From positions 1-35,645 of the forward strand of contig JASJAR010000033.1 of NCBI GenBank assembly GCA_030066905.1: 35,645 nt of DNA, read 5' to 3'. Below the pieces are notes generated by a model. The model saw only the letters and a program-made list of their open reading frames with translations, was not told the origin of the DNA and did not search any database. Made by a program: the position numbers and the translations under genes. Origin of the DNA: Paracoccaceae bacterium. GTDB lineage: Bacteria; Pseudomonadota; Alphaproteobacteria; Rhodobacterales; Rhodobacteraceae. The first letter of the stretch is position 1. Each line of letters opens with the position of its first letter. This document shows, piece by piece, positions 1-6,566 of this stretch.

Positions 1-139
1 CAACAATCGCCGACTTCTCGAACCCATAGGGAATATTCCGCCAGCCGAGGCCGAAGCAAACTTCTACGCGGCTCTGGAAAGATCAGATATGGCCGCGTAA
101 CTCAGACAAATCAGCCTCAGCCAAACCCGGCGCGGTTCA
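1..139 (+). mobile_element. Right end of an IS3-family insertion sequence (partial)
   Basis: The first 139 bases read as the right end of an IS3-family element. They hold the last codons of an OrfB-type transposase (2-100), a short tail, and a terminal sequence that on the minus strand begins TGAACCGCGCCGGGTTTGGC. IS3 members usually have ends of the TG...CA type. The boundary at 139/140 is placed where the minus-strand DUF429 reading frame loses its family-like sequence. The left part of the element lies outside the window, so neither the second inverted repeat nor the target duplication can be checked. Confidence 0.75.
2..100 (+). CDS. IS3-family transposase OrfB, C-terminal fragment
   Basis: This is the last 32 codons of a DDE transposase running in from the left edge. 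The frame starting at base 2 ends in a TAA stop at 98-100. The translated tail includes RRLLEPIGNIPPAEAEA followed by an aromatic pair (FY) and a short end. This proline- and glutamate-rich tail is typical of the integrase-core (OrfB) protein of IS3-family elements, here recognised from memory of the family. The catalytic DDE residues lie outside the window, so it is not known whether the transposase is intact. The stop is followed by 39 bp to the end of the element, a normal distance for this family. Confidence 0.75.
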   Translation, partial: NNRRLLEPIGNIPPAEAEANFYAALERSDMAA

Positions 140-597
140 GTTACGCCTGCCTGCCTGAGCCGCGGAGCGCCTTCAAAGAACATCAGACCGACCGGCACGC
201 CGAAGAGCTTCTGCGGGCTGATCAAACCGGCAGCTTTGTCAGTGGCGCGGCGATGTTCTTTATCACCGTCACGGCGATCGGCGCGATACTCATCGAGCGC
301 CTTGCGGAAGCCCTCGCGGCCCAGGCTGCTGGCATGTTTGACGTAGCCGGCCCAGTCGTCTGGCCAGCCGATGGTTTCGATGAAGCGGCGTGCCTGACCG
401 AAGGGAAAGTCGATCCCCGCGACCCACGGGCCAGGTTGATTCAGGGCCTGCTCGAACTGACTGAAGTCCGTCCAGGGTTCGAGTTTGCCGGCGGTGAGGG
501 TATCGTCTTCTAAGGTGCAATGCAGCGCGGTGATCGGTTTGCGCCGTGACGGGCTGCTCGTGAAATCGATTCCGATGATCTTCATAGCGGGACTCAC
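64..597 (-). pseudogene. DUF429 protein, truncated by the IS3 insertion
   Basis: The N-terminal part (MKIIGIDFTSSPSRRKPI, with acidic residues such as D11 and D63) matches my recollection of DUF429 proteins. These are predicted to have an RNase H-like fold and usually exceed 230 residues. Here the family-like sequence stops at about residue 153 (GAPRLRQAGVT). The remaining 24 residues and the stop are translated from the IS end, so the product is a chimera lacking its C-terminal third. The reading frame opens with GTG at 597, sharing 4 nt (GTGA) with the hipA stop; an ATG at 585 is an alternative start. Neither has a Shine-Dalgarno sequence, so translation probably depends on coupling to hipA. 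It was therefore the third gene of a hipB-hipA-DUF429 operon. A nuclease role is suggested only by the fold prediction. Confidence 0.75.
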
Positions 598-1904
598 GCG
601 CTCACAGGCATCGCAAGAAGGCGCAGGCGTGCGCGGTAGCCTTCAGTGATCGCTTTTGAGAGCTCTTCGGGGAAGCCCTTGGGCATGGCTGCGCAGGTGG
701 CGTCCAGCGCCGCAGCGCTTGTATCATGGAGCTCTTCAAAGATCGCATTCACTGTGCTCTCACCGACGCCGGCCTGCTTTGCGGTATAGACGAAGTGGCG
801 GGGCACAATGTCATTTACGCGGTAGTGCCGGTTCTTACCAACCGCCATGGCCATCTTGGTCTTTTGCGGTGAGAGTTGTCGGGCATCAATCAGCGGCTGC
901 ACTGACATCACATCATAAAGCGGTGTCAGTTCGAACAGGCCCTGTGGCTGCAGAAACAAGCTGTAATTCTTGGCATGACCGTCCGTGGCAGCGAGTAGCC
1001 AATAGACGATCATGGCCTTGAGCAAGAGAGCCTGATCACGGGCTGGGTCGTTGCTCGCCCGGAACAGGTCGATGACAGCAGGAATGCCGGGGCCGCCATC
1101 GGCTTCGTATTTTGTGCCGGGTGTCACTGAAAGCGCCTGGCAGCAATCTTCCTGCGGCAGGCGGATCAGTCTCTTGTCAGCGCTCCAGCGGCGATCGAAG
1201 CGTTCGATAACCAGCGCCTTGCGCTCATCGAACTGGCCGATCTCCGTATGGGCGACCGGCAGGCCGAGATTGCCGACCAGCGCCATGCAGAAATGCTCAT
1301 TCTCAACACTAAGAGAAAGATCGATCTCACCGCGTACGCCGATCGGCGGCTTGAGGATGTGCGTTGTTGGCGTCGTGCCGTGCGGTACATGCCACTTGCC
1401 GTCATAGAACAGCAGCGCTGTTTTCTCCTGCGCGCCTGCGACAGAAATCCGGAACTCTTCATCTTCACCCAATCCGAGCGGGGCGACACCAAGATCGCCT
1501 AGGATGGCCGCGATGCCTTCATCATCCAGCGCGCGCGCATCAATGACCGCCGTATCGGCAGGCTCTTCGCCCTCAGGCAGGAACTGCAGGGCGCCCACGC
1601 AATCGCGTCCGACCTGCATCAGCAGATTGTAGGCATCGATACCTCCGGCATGGGTGCGCGCCGCCAGGCGCTCGCGCACATCCTTGTTGTCGGGCAAGAG
1701 GTTCTCAAACACCGCGATCACCGGGTGGCCACTATAGCGGTCTTCCCTGAGCGGCAGGGACAGGGAGATCGGAAAAGTATGCTCCCAGCTGAGCCACGCC
1801 TCATCGTAGACGAAGCTGATGGCACCGCTCGCTTCCCGCCTGAGCGTTCCCACCTTCCGTCCACCCAGATAGACACTGAGCGGTATGCGTTTCGGGCGGG
1901 CCAT
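594..1904 (-). CDS. hipA: HipA-type serine/threonine kinase toxin
   Basis: A 436-residue protein, close to the 440 of E. coli HipA. That enzyme phosphorylates glutamyl-tRNA synthetase, blocking tRNA charging and inducing dormancy. The N-terminal HipA domain spans about residues 5-110. The glycine-rich nucleotide loop ISVAGAQEKTALL holds Ser154, equivalent to the autophosphorylated Ser150 of the E. coli protein. The catalytic segment ATDGHAKN carries Asp308 and Asn313, and the metal-binding LYDV carries Asp331, so every key kinase residue is present. The ATG shares one base with the hipB stop (TGATG), giving translational coupling. The downstream DUF429 gene overlaps by 4 nt. Repression by HipB through the upstream operators is expected. 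Its substrate in this organism cannot be inferred from sequence, since HipA homologues differ in target. Confidence 0.93.
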   Translation of the reverse strand: MARPKRIPLSVYLGGRKVGTLRREASGAISFVYDEAWLSWEHTFPISLSLPLREDRYSGHPVIAVFENLLPDNKDVRERLAARTHAGGIDAYNLLMQVGRDCVGALQFLPEGEEPADTAVIDARALDDEGIAAILGDLGVAPLGLGEDEEFRISVAGAQEKTALLFYDGKWHVPHGTTPTTHILKPPIGVRGEIDLSLSVENEHFCMALVGNLGLPVAHTEIGQFDERKALVIERFDRRWSADKRLIRLPQEDCCQALSVTPGTKYEADGGPGIPAVIDLFRASNDPARDQALLLKAMIVYWLLAATDGHAKNYSLFLQPQGLFELTPLYDVMSVQPLIDARQLSPQKTKMAMAVGKNRHYRVNDIVPRHFVYTAKQAGVGESTVNAIFEELHDTSAAALDATCAAMPKGFPEELSKAITEGYRARLRLLAMPVSA

Positions 1905-2158
1905 CAGAAGATATCCTCAAGATTAGAGCTGCTGATCTTGCTGCGCGGTCTGACAACAAGCTCCAGATCAAGCGCCGATAGCGCAGCCATGAGCGTGCGC
2001 AGCTGCGTGGCCGGCGCGCCGTCTTCCAGCTTTGAAACGGTTGCCTGGCGCAGACTGATCTTCTCGCCGAGCTCAGCTTGCGTTAGGTCCTTGTCCTTGC
2101 GGGCCCGGCGCAGTATCGCGCCTAGCTGCTTCTCTGATCGCGCAATTTCCTGTTTCAT
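1904..2158 (-). CDS. hipB: HipB-type antitoxin, Cro/CI-family repressor
   Basis: A short 84-residue helix-turn-helix protein (HTH_3/XRE type). The DNA-binding domain covers about residues 10-65, with the turn region LTQAELGEKISLRQATVSKL. The C-terminal tail ends NLEDIF; in E. coli HipB (88 residues) a short hydrophobic tail also ends the protein. In that family the dimer binds operators, represses the operon and neutralises HipA. The ATG at 2158 is chosen because it lies about 8 nt after an AAAGG element; a GTG one codon upstream (2161) is possible. It is the first gene of the hipB-hipA-DUF429 operon. The four palindromes just upstream are its likely binding sites. Confidence 0.92.
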   Translation of the reverse strand: MKQEIARSEKQLGAILRRARKDKDLTQAELGEKISLRQATVSKLEDGAPATQLRTLMAALSALDLELVVRPRSKISSSNLEDIF

Positions 2159-2180
2159 CACGCCCTACCTTTCTTGATCA

Positions 2181-2209
2181 AGTATACGCGTTTGCGTATG
2201 ATATGTCAA
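2181..2209 (-). promoter_or_regulatory. Sigma70-type promoter of the hipBA operon
   Basis: On the minus strand TTGACA (2204-2209) is followed after exactly 17 bases by TATACT (2181-2186), a near-consensus housekeeping promoter. It fires toward hipB, whose start is 22 bases downstream of the -10 element. The -35 hexamer fits exactly in the gap between operators 1 and 2, while operator 1 covers the spacer and half of the -10 element. Repressor bound here should exclude RNA polymerase. Confidence 0.85.
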
Positions 2210-2280
2210 TATACGCGTTTGCGTATTAAGAGTGATTATGCGCGATCGCGTATGAAGCTCATTTATGCGCAAACGCGTAT
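2184..2280. promoter_or_regulatory. Four tandem HipB operator palindromes, 27-bp period
   Basis: Four 16-bp inverted repeats occupy 2184-2199, 2211-2226, 2238-2253 and 2265-2280. The first two are identical (ATACGCGTTTGCGTAT). The third is ATGCGCGATCGCGTAT. The fourth, ATGCGCAAACGCGTAT, has the central four bases of the first two in reverse complement. Each has six-base arms of the form ATRCGC/GCGTAT around a four-base centre. Start-to-start distance is 27 bp in all three steps, with 11-bp spacers. Sites 1 and 2 flank or cover the hipB promoter; sites 3 and 4 lie further upstream with no gene beyond them. Assignment to HipB is by position. Confidence 0.85.
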
Positions 2281-2452
2281 AGGAACTGTTAGGCCAGGAT
2301 GAGAGCGGAAAGGGGGCTGATAAGCGCTCCCATCGCCGCTAGGGACAATTCCGGGACAGTCGGGAGCCGATTCGGGCGATCTACAGCGACCTGTGGCGAT
2401 ACTCAAGCTGTTGTTAATAAAGAAAAAACTAATACTAGCAGTCACTTATGAG

Positions 2453-2501
2453 TGCCTTCGGGAGGCAGGGGTCGTGAGTTCGAATCTCGCCACTCCGACC
2501 A
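2453..2501 (+). other. 3' fragment of tRNA-Pro(CGG), attachment site copy
   Basis: Bases 2457-2463 give an anticodon loop TTCGGGA (CGG, proline). They are followed by the 3' side of the anticodon stem (2464-2468) and a five-base variable loop. A T arm comes next, GTGAG-TTCGAAT-CTCGC (2474-2490), then the 3' acceptor strand CACTCCG, an A and an encoded CCA (2499-2501). No D arm or 5' acceptor strand (expected CGGAGTG) precedes it, and the outermost anticodon-stem pair is broken (G2452 opposite G2468). The piece is therefore a tRNA tail, not a gene. Tyrosine recombinases often use such tails as attachment cores, leaving the intact tRNA at the other end of the element. Confidence 0.8.
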
Positions 2502-2585
2502 GATCGCCCCCTTCCTCGACGCGGGCGTCGGAGCGGCGCCCCCCTTGTCAGCGATGCCTGTGACGTGAAACGCTGCGGTCTGGCG

Positions 2586-3794
2586 ATGACAGACGATCGG
2601 CTTCCTCTCTCCGGCCTTAAGGTCCTCGACTTCGGCCATACCGTGATGGGCCCCACGGCCGGGCTCGTCCTTGCCGATCTCGGCGCGGAGGTCACCCGGA
2701 TCGAGCCGCCGGGGGGTGATCCGACCCGGCGGCTGAAGGGCTTCGGGAACGGGTATTTTCAGTTCTACAACCGCAACAAGGCGAGCTTCGCGGTCGATCT
2801 GAAGTCCGACGCCGGCCGCGACCTCGTGCTTCGGCTGTTGCGACGGACCGATGTCCTCATCGAGAATTTCGGACCCGGCACGATGGACCGCCTCGGCCTC
2901 GGTTACGACCGGATCGCCGAAGCGGCGCCGCGCCTTGTCTACCTGTCGCTGAAGGGCTTTCTGCCGGGGCCTTATGAGGACCGCCCGGCGCTCGACGAGG
3001 TTGTGCAGATGATGTCGGGCCTTGCCTACATGACCGGCCCGCCCGGCCAGCCGCTGCGTGCGGGGGCCTCGGTCGTCGATGTGCTGGGCGGGGTCTTCGG
3101 CGTCGTCGGGGTGCTCGCGGCCCTGAGGGAACGGGAGACCACCGGGCGCGGCCAGTTGGTGCGCGCCTCGCTCTTCGAGGCGGCGGTTTTCCTGATGGGC
3201 CAGCATCTTGCCTACGGGGCGATGACCGGTGCCCCGGTCCCGCCGATGCCCGCCCGGGTTTCGGCCTGGGGCATCTACGACCGGTTCGACACGGCCGACG
3301 GGCAGCAGGTGTTTCTCGGTCTGACCTCCGATGCCCAGTGGCAGCGGTTCTGCCCCGCCTTCGATTGCGGCGATCTTCTCGCGGATGAAACGCTCGGCAC
3401 CAATAACGGGCGCGTTGCGGGGCGCGAGAGGCTTCTGCCGCGGGTCGCGGCGCGACTTGCGGCACTGACCGCCGACGAGATCGAGGCCCGCGCGATGGCC
3501 GAACGTCTGCCCTTCGCCCGGATATCGCGGCCCGAAGACCTCTGGGCGGATCCGCATCTCGCCGCCGGCGGGCGGCTTCTTCAGACACCGATGCCGGGCG
3601 GCGTCATGGCCGGACTGCCCGTGACGCCGGTCGAGATCGGCGGGCGGGCGCCGGTGCTTCGCCGCGAACCGCCCGGCATCGGCGCCGACAATCCGGGCCT
3701 CATCGGGGCGTTGGGGCTCACCCGGCGCGAGATCGCGGCGCTCGAAGCCGAAGGCGTTCTCTACACCCAGCCCGAAGGACAGGCCGATGAGTGA
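2586..3794 (+). CDS. CaiB/BaiF-type family III CoA-transferase
   Basis: A 402-residue family III CoA-transferase, the family's usual length. It moves CoA between an acyl-CoA donor and a carboxylic acid through an enzyme-bound aspartyl anhydride. The N-terminal LSGLKVLDFGHTVMGP and the segment NRNKASFAVDLKSDAGRDL are family hallmarks. Asp165 in GASVVDVLGG lies where the catalytic aspartate (Asp169 of formyl-CoA transferase) is expected. The ATG at 2586 begins a typical MTDDRLPLSGLKVLDF start; upstream in-frame codons would run toward the tRNA fragment. The gene overlaps the following lyase gene by 8 nt, so the two probably act in sequence: activation of a citrate-like acid, then cleavage. The CoA acceptor is unknown. 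It lies beside a carnitine operon, but carnitine breakdown by the cdh route does not need a carnitinyl-CoA step. Confidence 0.88.
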   Translation: MTDDRLPLSGLKVLDFGHTVMGPTAGLVLADLGAEVTRIEPPGGDPTRRLKGFGNGYFQFYNRNKASFAVDLKSDAGRDLVLRLLRRTDVLIENFGPGTMDRLGLGYDRIAEAAPRLVYLSLKGFLPGPYEDRPALDEVVQMMSGLAYMTGPPGQPLRAGASVVDVLGGVFGVVGVLAALRERETTGRGQLVRASLFEAAVFLMGQHLAYGAMTGAPVPPMPARVSAWGIYDRFDTADGQQVFLGLTSDAQWQRFCPAFDCGDLLADETLGTNNGRVAGRERLLPRVAARLAALTADEIEARAMAERLPFARISRPEDLWADPHLAAGGRLLQTPMPGGVMAGLPVTPVEIGGRAPVLRREPPGIGADNPGLIGALGLTRREIAALEAEGVLYTQPEGQADE

Positions 3795-4548
3795 CGTCTC
3801 CGACTGGTGGTCGACCGCCATCATCGACATGGAACCGGGCCGGATCGCGATCCGCGGCCGCCCCATCGAGACCCTCATCGGCGAGCTGACCTTCCCCGAG
3901 ATGATTTGGCTGATGCTGCGCGGCGAACGACCCGACCCCGGTGCTGCGCGCCTCCTCGAGGCCGCCCTCGTCGCGGCGGTCGATCACGGACCGCAGGCGC
4001 CGTCGATCGCGGCGGCGCGGATGGCGGTGACCTGCGGGCTGCCGCTCAACGCCGCGATGGCGACGGCCGTGAACATGCTGGGCGACGTCCATGGCGGAGC
4101 CGGAGAACAGGCCGTCGAGCTTTACGGCTGGGTGGCCGGCGGGCTGTCGGCGAGCGCGGCCATCGACCGCTGGCAGGCCGAGCGGGGTCCCTATCTGCCC
4201 GGCTTCGGGCATCGCTTCCATCCCGTCGACCCCCGTGCACCGCGTCTCCTCGCTCTTGTCGACGACGCCGTTGCCGATGGCCTCGTCACGGGGTCGGCCG
4301 CCGCCGCCGCGAGGGGGATCGAGGCCGAGCTTCGGCGCCGCAAGGGCAAACCCGTTCCGATGAACATCGACGGGGCGACGGCGGTGATCTTCGCCGAACT
4401 GGGTTTCGCGGCCCCTCTCGCGCGCGGGCTCTTCTGTCTCTCCCGCGCCGTCGGCGCGCTGGCCCATGCCGCCGAGCAACAGGAGCAGGGCGGGCGCAAC
4501 AAGGGTCCCGCCCCGCCCGCCTACCGCTGGACCTACACCGGCGAATAG
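3787..4548 (+). CDS. Short citrate-synthase-like protein, citryl-CoA lyase type
   Basis: At 253 residues this is far shorter than citrate synthase (about 430) but matches the size of citryl-CoA lyases, which cleave citryl-CoA to acetyl-CoA and oxaloacetate. Residues typical of the citrate synthase active site are visible: His67 (DHG), His102 (GDVHGGAGEQ), His142-Arg143 (GFGHRFHPVDPRAPRL) and Asp195 (PMNIDGATAV). The core fold therefore seems complete and only the large N-terminal part of synthases is missing. The ATG at 3787 lies inside the end of the CoA-transferase gene (8-nt overlap). Its 3' end overlaps the oppositely oriented tetR by 16 bp. The transferase-lyase pair could split a 3-hydroxy-3-methyl or citrate-like acid into acetyl-CoA and a 2-oxo acid, but the substrate is not known. 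Confidence 0.82.
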   Translation: MSDVSDWWSTAIIDMEPGRIAIRGRPIETLIGELTFPEMIWLMLRGERPDPGAARLLEAALVAAVDHGPQAPSIAAARMAVTCGLPLNAAMATAVNMLGDVHGGAGEQAVELYGWVAGGLSASAAIDRWQAERGPYLPGFGHRFHPVDPRAPRLLALVDDAVADGLVTGSAAAAARGIEAELRRRKGKPVPMNIDGATAVIFAELGFAAPLARGLFCLSRAVGALAHAAEQQEQGGRNKGPAPPAYRWTYTGE

Positions 4549-5129
4549 GGGGTGCAACGGTCGACAAAGGCGCGAAGCTGCTCGCGCTGGACGTAGGGCG
4601 TCCAGACCCCGGGGCTGGTCACCCCGGCGGCCGACAGCCCGAAGACGAAGGTCGTGATCGCCACGCGCAAGTCCTCGAACCGGGCGCGCGGCCAGGACCG
4701 GGTCGCCGGCCAGGCGGTCCGGATCGCATCGGCGAAGATCTCGGCCCCCTCGCTATGGAGCCGTGCGTTGAGCGGCCGCAGGCTCTCGTCGGTGGCCGCG
4801 AGCCCCCAAAAGCTCACCCAGACGGCGGTTTCTGCCGCCTGGTCCTGCGTCACCGGGATCGCGGGATCGAGGAGTTCGGCGAGATCCCGCTCTCCGCTCT
4901 CGATCCGCTCGTCGATCCGCCGCCGCAGGCTCTCGAACGGGACCCGGAGCGCGGCGGCAATGATCGCATCCTTGCCGTCGAAGTAATTGGTGATCATGCC
5001 CGTGGTAACACCGCCAGCCTCGGCGATGTCGACCATGCGCACCTTGTGAAGGCCCCGCCGGGCGATGGCCCGGCAGGCCGCCCGCGCGATTTCGGCGCGC
5101 GCGACGTCGGCGTCAACGAGCTTCGGCAT
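4533..5129 (-). CDS. TetR-family regulator of the carnitine operon
   Basis: A 198-residue TetR/AcrR-type repressor. The helix-turn-helix is at about residues 30-55 (VRMVDIAEAGGVTTGMITNY, followed by F-DGKD), and the rest is the helical ligand-binding domain, resembling the BetI-type C-terminal family. It is the last gene of the minus-strand operon. Its ATG lies inside the end of cdhA (17-nt overlap), which argues for co-translation and autoregulation. The ATG at 5129 is used because longer in-frame extensions run through cdhA. The likely operator is the inverted repeat at 7482-7497. The effector is probably an operon intermediate or product such as carnitine, dehydrocarnitine or glycine betaine; that is inference. 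The 3' end overlaps the convergent lyase gene by 16 bp. Confidence 0.9.
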   Translation of the reverse strand: MPKLVDADVARAEIARAACRAIARRGLHKVRMVDIAEAGGVTTGMITNYFDGKDAIIAAALRVPFESLRRRIDERIESGERDLAELLDPAIPVTQDQAAETAVWVSFWGLAATDESLRPLNARLHSEGAEIFADAIRTAWPATRSWPRARFEDLRVAITTFVFGLSAAGVTSPGVWTPYVQREQLRAFVDRCTPYSPV

Positions 5130-6102
5130 CGAGCAGCCGTCCCCAGGCATTGAGCGTCCGCCCCGCGCCGATATCATGCCTTGCGAGGACCTGTTGGATC
5201 GCGACGAGGCATTCGTCCCGGATCGCTTCGAGGTCCCGCACCGACTTGCCGCCCGCCTGCGCGGCGGTGCCTTCGACAAACCGGTCGATGATCTCGGGGC
5301 TGAGATCGGGGGCCTTGAGATAGCTCCAGGGCTCGTCGAGGCAGGGCCCGAACTGCTCCATGAAGTGCCGCGCGCCGCCCTCGCCACCGGCGATCATGTA
5401 GATCTGGTTCATCCCCATAAAGGCCCAGCGCAGCCCCGGCCCGTAGACGATCGACGCGTCGAGCTCGCCGGTGGTCGCGATGTCGTCGTTGAGGCTGTGG
5501 AGGATTTCGCGCCACATCGCCTCTTGCAGCCGGTCCGACAGATGCCCCGGCACCTCCTTGCGCACCCTCAAGACCTCCATGCCCATCGCCCGGTAAAAGT
5601 CCGAGGCATGGGCGACCGCCGTCTCGGCGGTGGCCTTTCCGGCGACCACTTCGACGAGCGGGCAGAGATAGACCGGGTTGAACGGGTGTCCCACGAGCAC
5701 CCGTTCGGGGTGCGCAAGCCCCGCTTGCAGGTCGCTCGGCATGAAGCCCGAGGTGCTCGACAGGATGAGGACGTCCTCGCCGGCGACATCCGCCACGCGC
5801 GACAGCGCGGCACGCTTGACGTCCATCACCTCCGGCACGTTCTCCTGGATCGCGTCCGCCGCCACGGCCATTTCGGCGGGGTCGGTGGTGAACGAGAGCC
5901 GGCCCGGCGGCGGCAGGGCCATGCCTTCGGTGAGCCTTCCCAGGGCGGGAGCGGCGGTCTCCACCGCGCCGCGGAGCCAGTCCTCCATCGCCGGGTTGAG
6001 GTCGGCCGCAACGACATCGAAGCCGGCGTGCAAGGCCCGCGCCGCCCAGCCGCCGCCGATCACGCCGGTGCCGAGAAGTCCGAGGGTTCGGATGGTTTTC
6101 AT
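5113..6102 (-). CDS. cdhA: L-carnitine 3-dehydrogenase
   Basis: A 329-residue member of the 3-hydroxyacyl-CoA dehydrogenase family, predicted to oxidise L-carnitine to 3-dehydrocarnitine with NAD. The Rossmann loop GTGVIGGGWA is at residues 11-20. The catalytic His139-Glu151 pair is in GHPFNPVYLCPLVEVV, and the C-terminal helical domain follows. The family alone would allow other hydroxyacyl substrates. The carnitine assignment rests on the adjacent cleavage enzyme and thioesterase, the same trio known from Pseudomonas carnitine catabolism (cdhA, cdhB, cdhC). The ATG at 6102 overlaps the cdhB stop by 4 nt (ATGA), and the 3' end overlaps tetR by 17 nt. In some bacteria dehydrogenase and thioesterase are fused; here they are separate but coupled. 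Confidence 0.88.
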   Translation of the reverse strand: MKTIRTLGLLGTGVIGGGWAARALHAGFDVVAADLNPAMEDWLRGAVETAAPALGRLTEGMALPPPGRLSFTTDPAEMAVAADAIQENVPEVMDVKRAALSRVADVAGEDVLILSSTSGFMPSDLQAGLAHPERVLVGHPFNPVYLCPLVEVVAGKATAETAVAHASDFYRAMGMEVLRVRKEVPGHLSDRLQEAMWREILHSLNDDIATTGELDASIVYGPGLRWAFMGMNQIYMIAGGEGGARHFMEQFGPCLDEPWSYLKAPDLSPEIIDRFVEGTAAQAGGKSVRDLEAIRDECLVAIQQVLARHDIGAGRTLNAWGRLLDAEAR

Positions 6103-6566
6103 CGTTTCAGCCCCATCTGGCGCGAGCGGTGGCGAAGCCCGGCAATGTCGGGTTCGGGCAGGCGCGCTGCCATTATCCGCCGGGCGATCTCGGCTGGCAT
6201 GTCGGCCGCTCTGGGTTCGGGGGCCTGGCGCACATGAAGCTCCATGAACTCGCAGACCGCGCGGTCGGTCCCGCCCGAACGCATCGTCTGGTAGAGGTGG
6301 AACCGCTTGGCATCGGCCCCGATCACCCGCGTCTCCACGTCGAGCCGGTCGCCCGCCTTCACCTCCGCCAGATAGAAGCAATGCTGTTCGACGAGATAGA
6401 TCGTGCAGCCCGATGCCTCCCGGTACGCCGCGTCGAGCCCCACGGCGTCCTGAAAGGCGTCGACGGCATAGGAGAAGACCAGCCCGTAGAAGGCGTCGCG
6501 CATGTGCCCGTTATAGTCGATCCACTCCGCCGCGACGGCGGTCTCATAGGCAAAGCCCTCGCTCAC
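6099..6566 (-). CDS. cdhB: Betainyl-CoA thioesterase, hotdog fold
   Basis: A 155-residue hotdog-fold thioesterase of the 4-hydroxybenzoyl-CoA type. The signature EWIDYNGHMRDAFYG, with Asp17 and His21, lies in the first strand-helix unit. Within this operon it would hydrolyse betainyl-CoA to glycine betaine and CoA, the last step of the carnitine route. The GTG at 6566 is chosen because it overlaps the cdhC stop by exactly 4 nt (GTGA) and gives a normal-length family N-terminus; upstream extensions run through cdhC. The stop overlaps the cdhA start by 4 nt. By family alone it could act on other acyl-CoAs, so the substrate is inferred from context. Confidence 0.86.
   Translation of the reverse strand: MSEGFAYETAVAAEWIDYNGHMRDAFYGLVFSYAVDAFQDAVGLDAAYREASGCTIYLVEQHCFYLAEVKAGDRLDVETRVIGADAKRFHLYQTMRSGGTDRAVCEFMELHVRQAPEPRAADMPAEIARRIMAARLPEPDIAGLRHRSRQMGLKR

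Larger units (their letters stand above)
1..2501. mobile_element. Right-hand end of an element integrated at tRNA-Pro(CGG)
   Basis: Everything left of the tRNA fragment at 2453-2501 looks acquired: an IS end, a toxin-antitoxin operon, and an AT-richer strip at 2401-2450 unlike the GC-rich DNA to the right. Position 2281-2452 contains no gene I can support; it would be the terminal segment next to the attachment site. No integrase is visible, so it should lie off the left edge, probably near the intact tRNA gene. The extent and type of the element (island, ICE, prophage remnant) cannot be judged here. Confidence 0.6.

Noticed and set aside
2184..2280. The regularly spaced repeats as a CRISPR array
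   Set aside because: Units are 16-bp palindromes with only 11-bp spacers, they sit on a promoter, and no cas gene is near. Operators explain them better.
2441..2501. A complete tRNA gene
   Set aside because: There is no D arm, no 5' acceptor strand, and the first anticodon-stem pair is mismatched; only the 3' part is present.
2442..3878. A 478-codon minus-strand frame opposite the CoA-transferase gene
   Set aside because: It runs across the tRNA fragment and opposite a gene with clear family motifs; the translation has no recognisable domain.
6103..6381. A longer N-terminus for carnitine dehydrogenase
   Set aside because: The extension lies wholly within cdhB in another frame, and the ATG at 6102 directly precedes the Rossmann loop as in the family.
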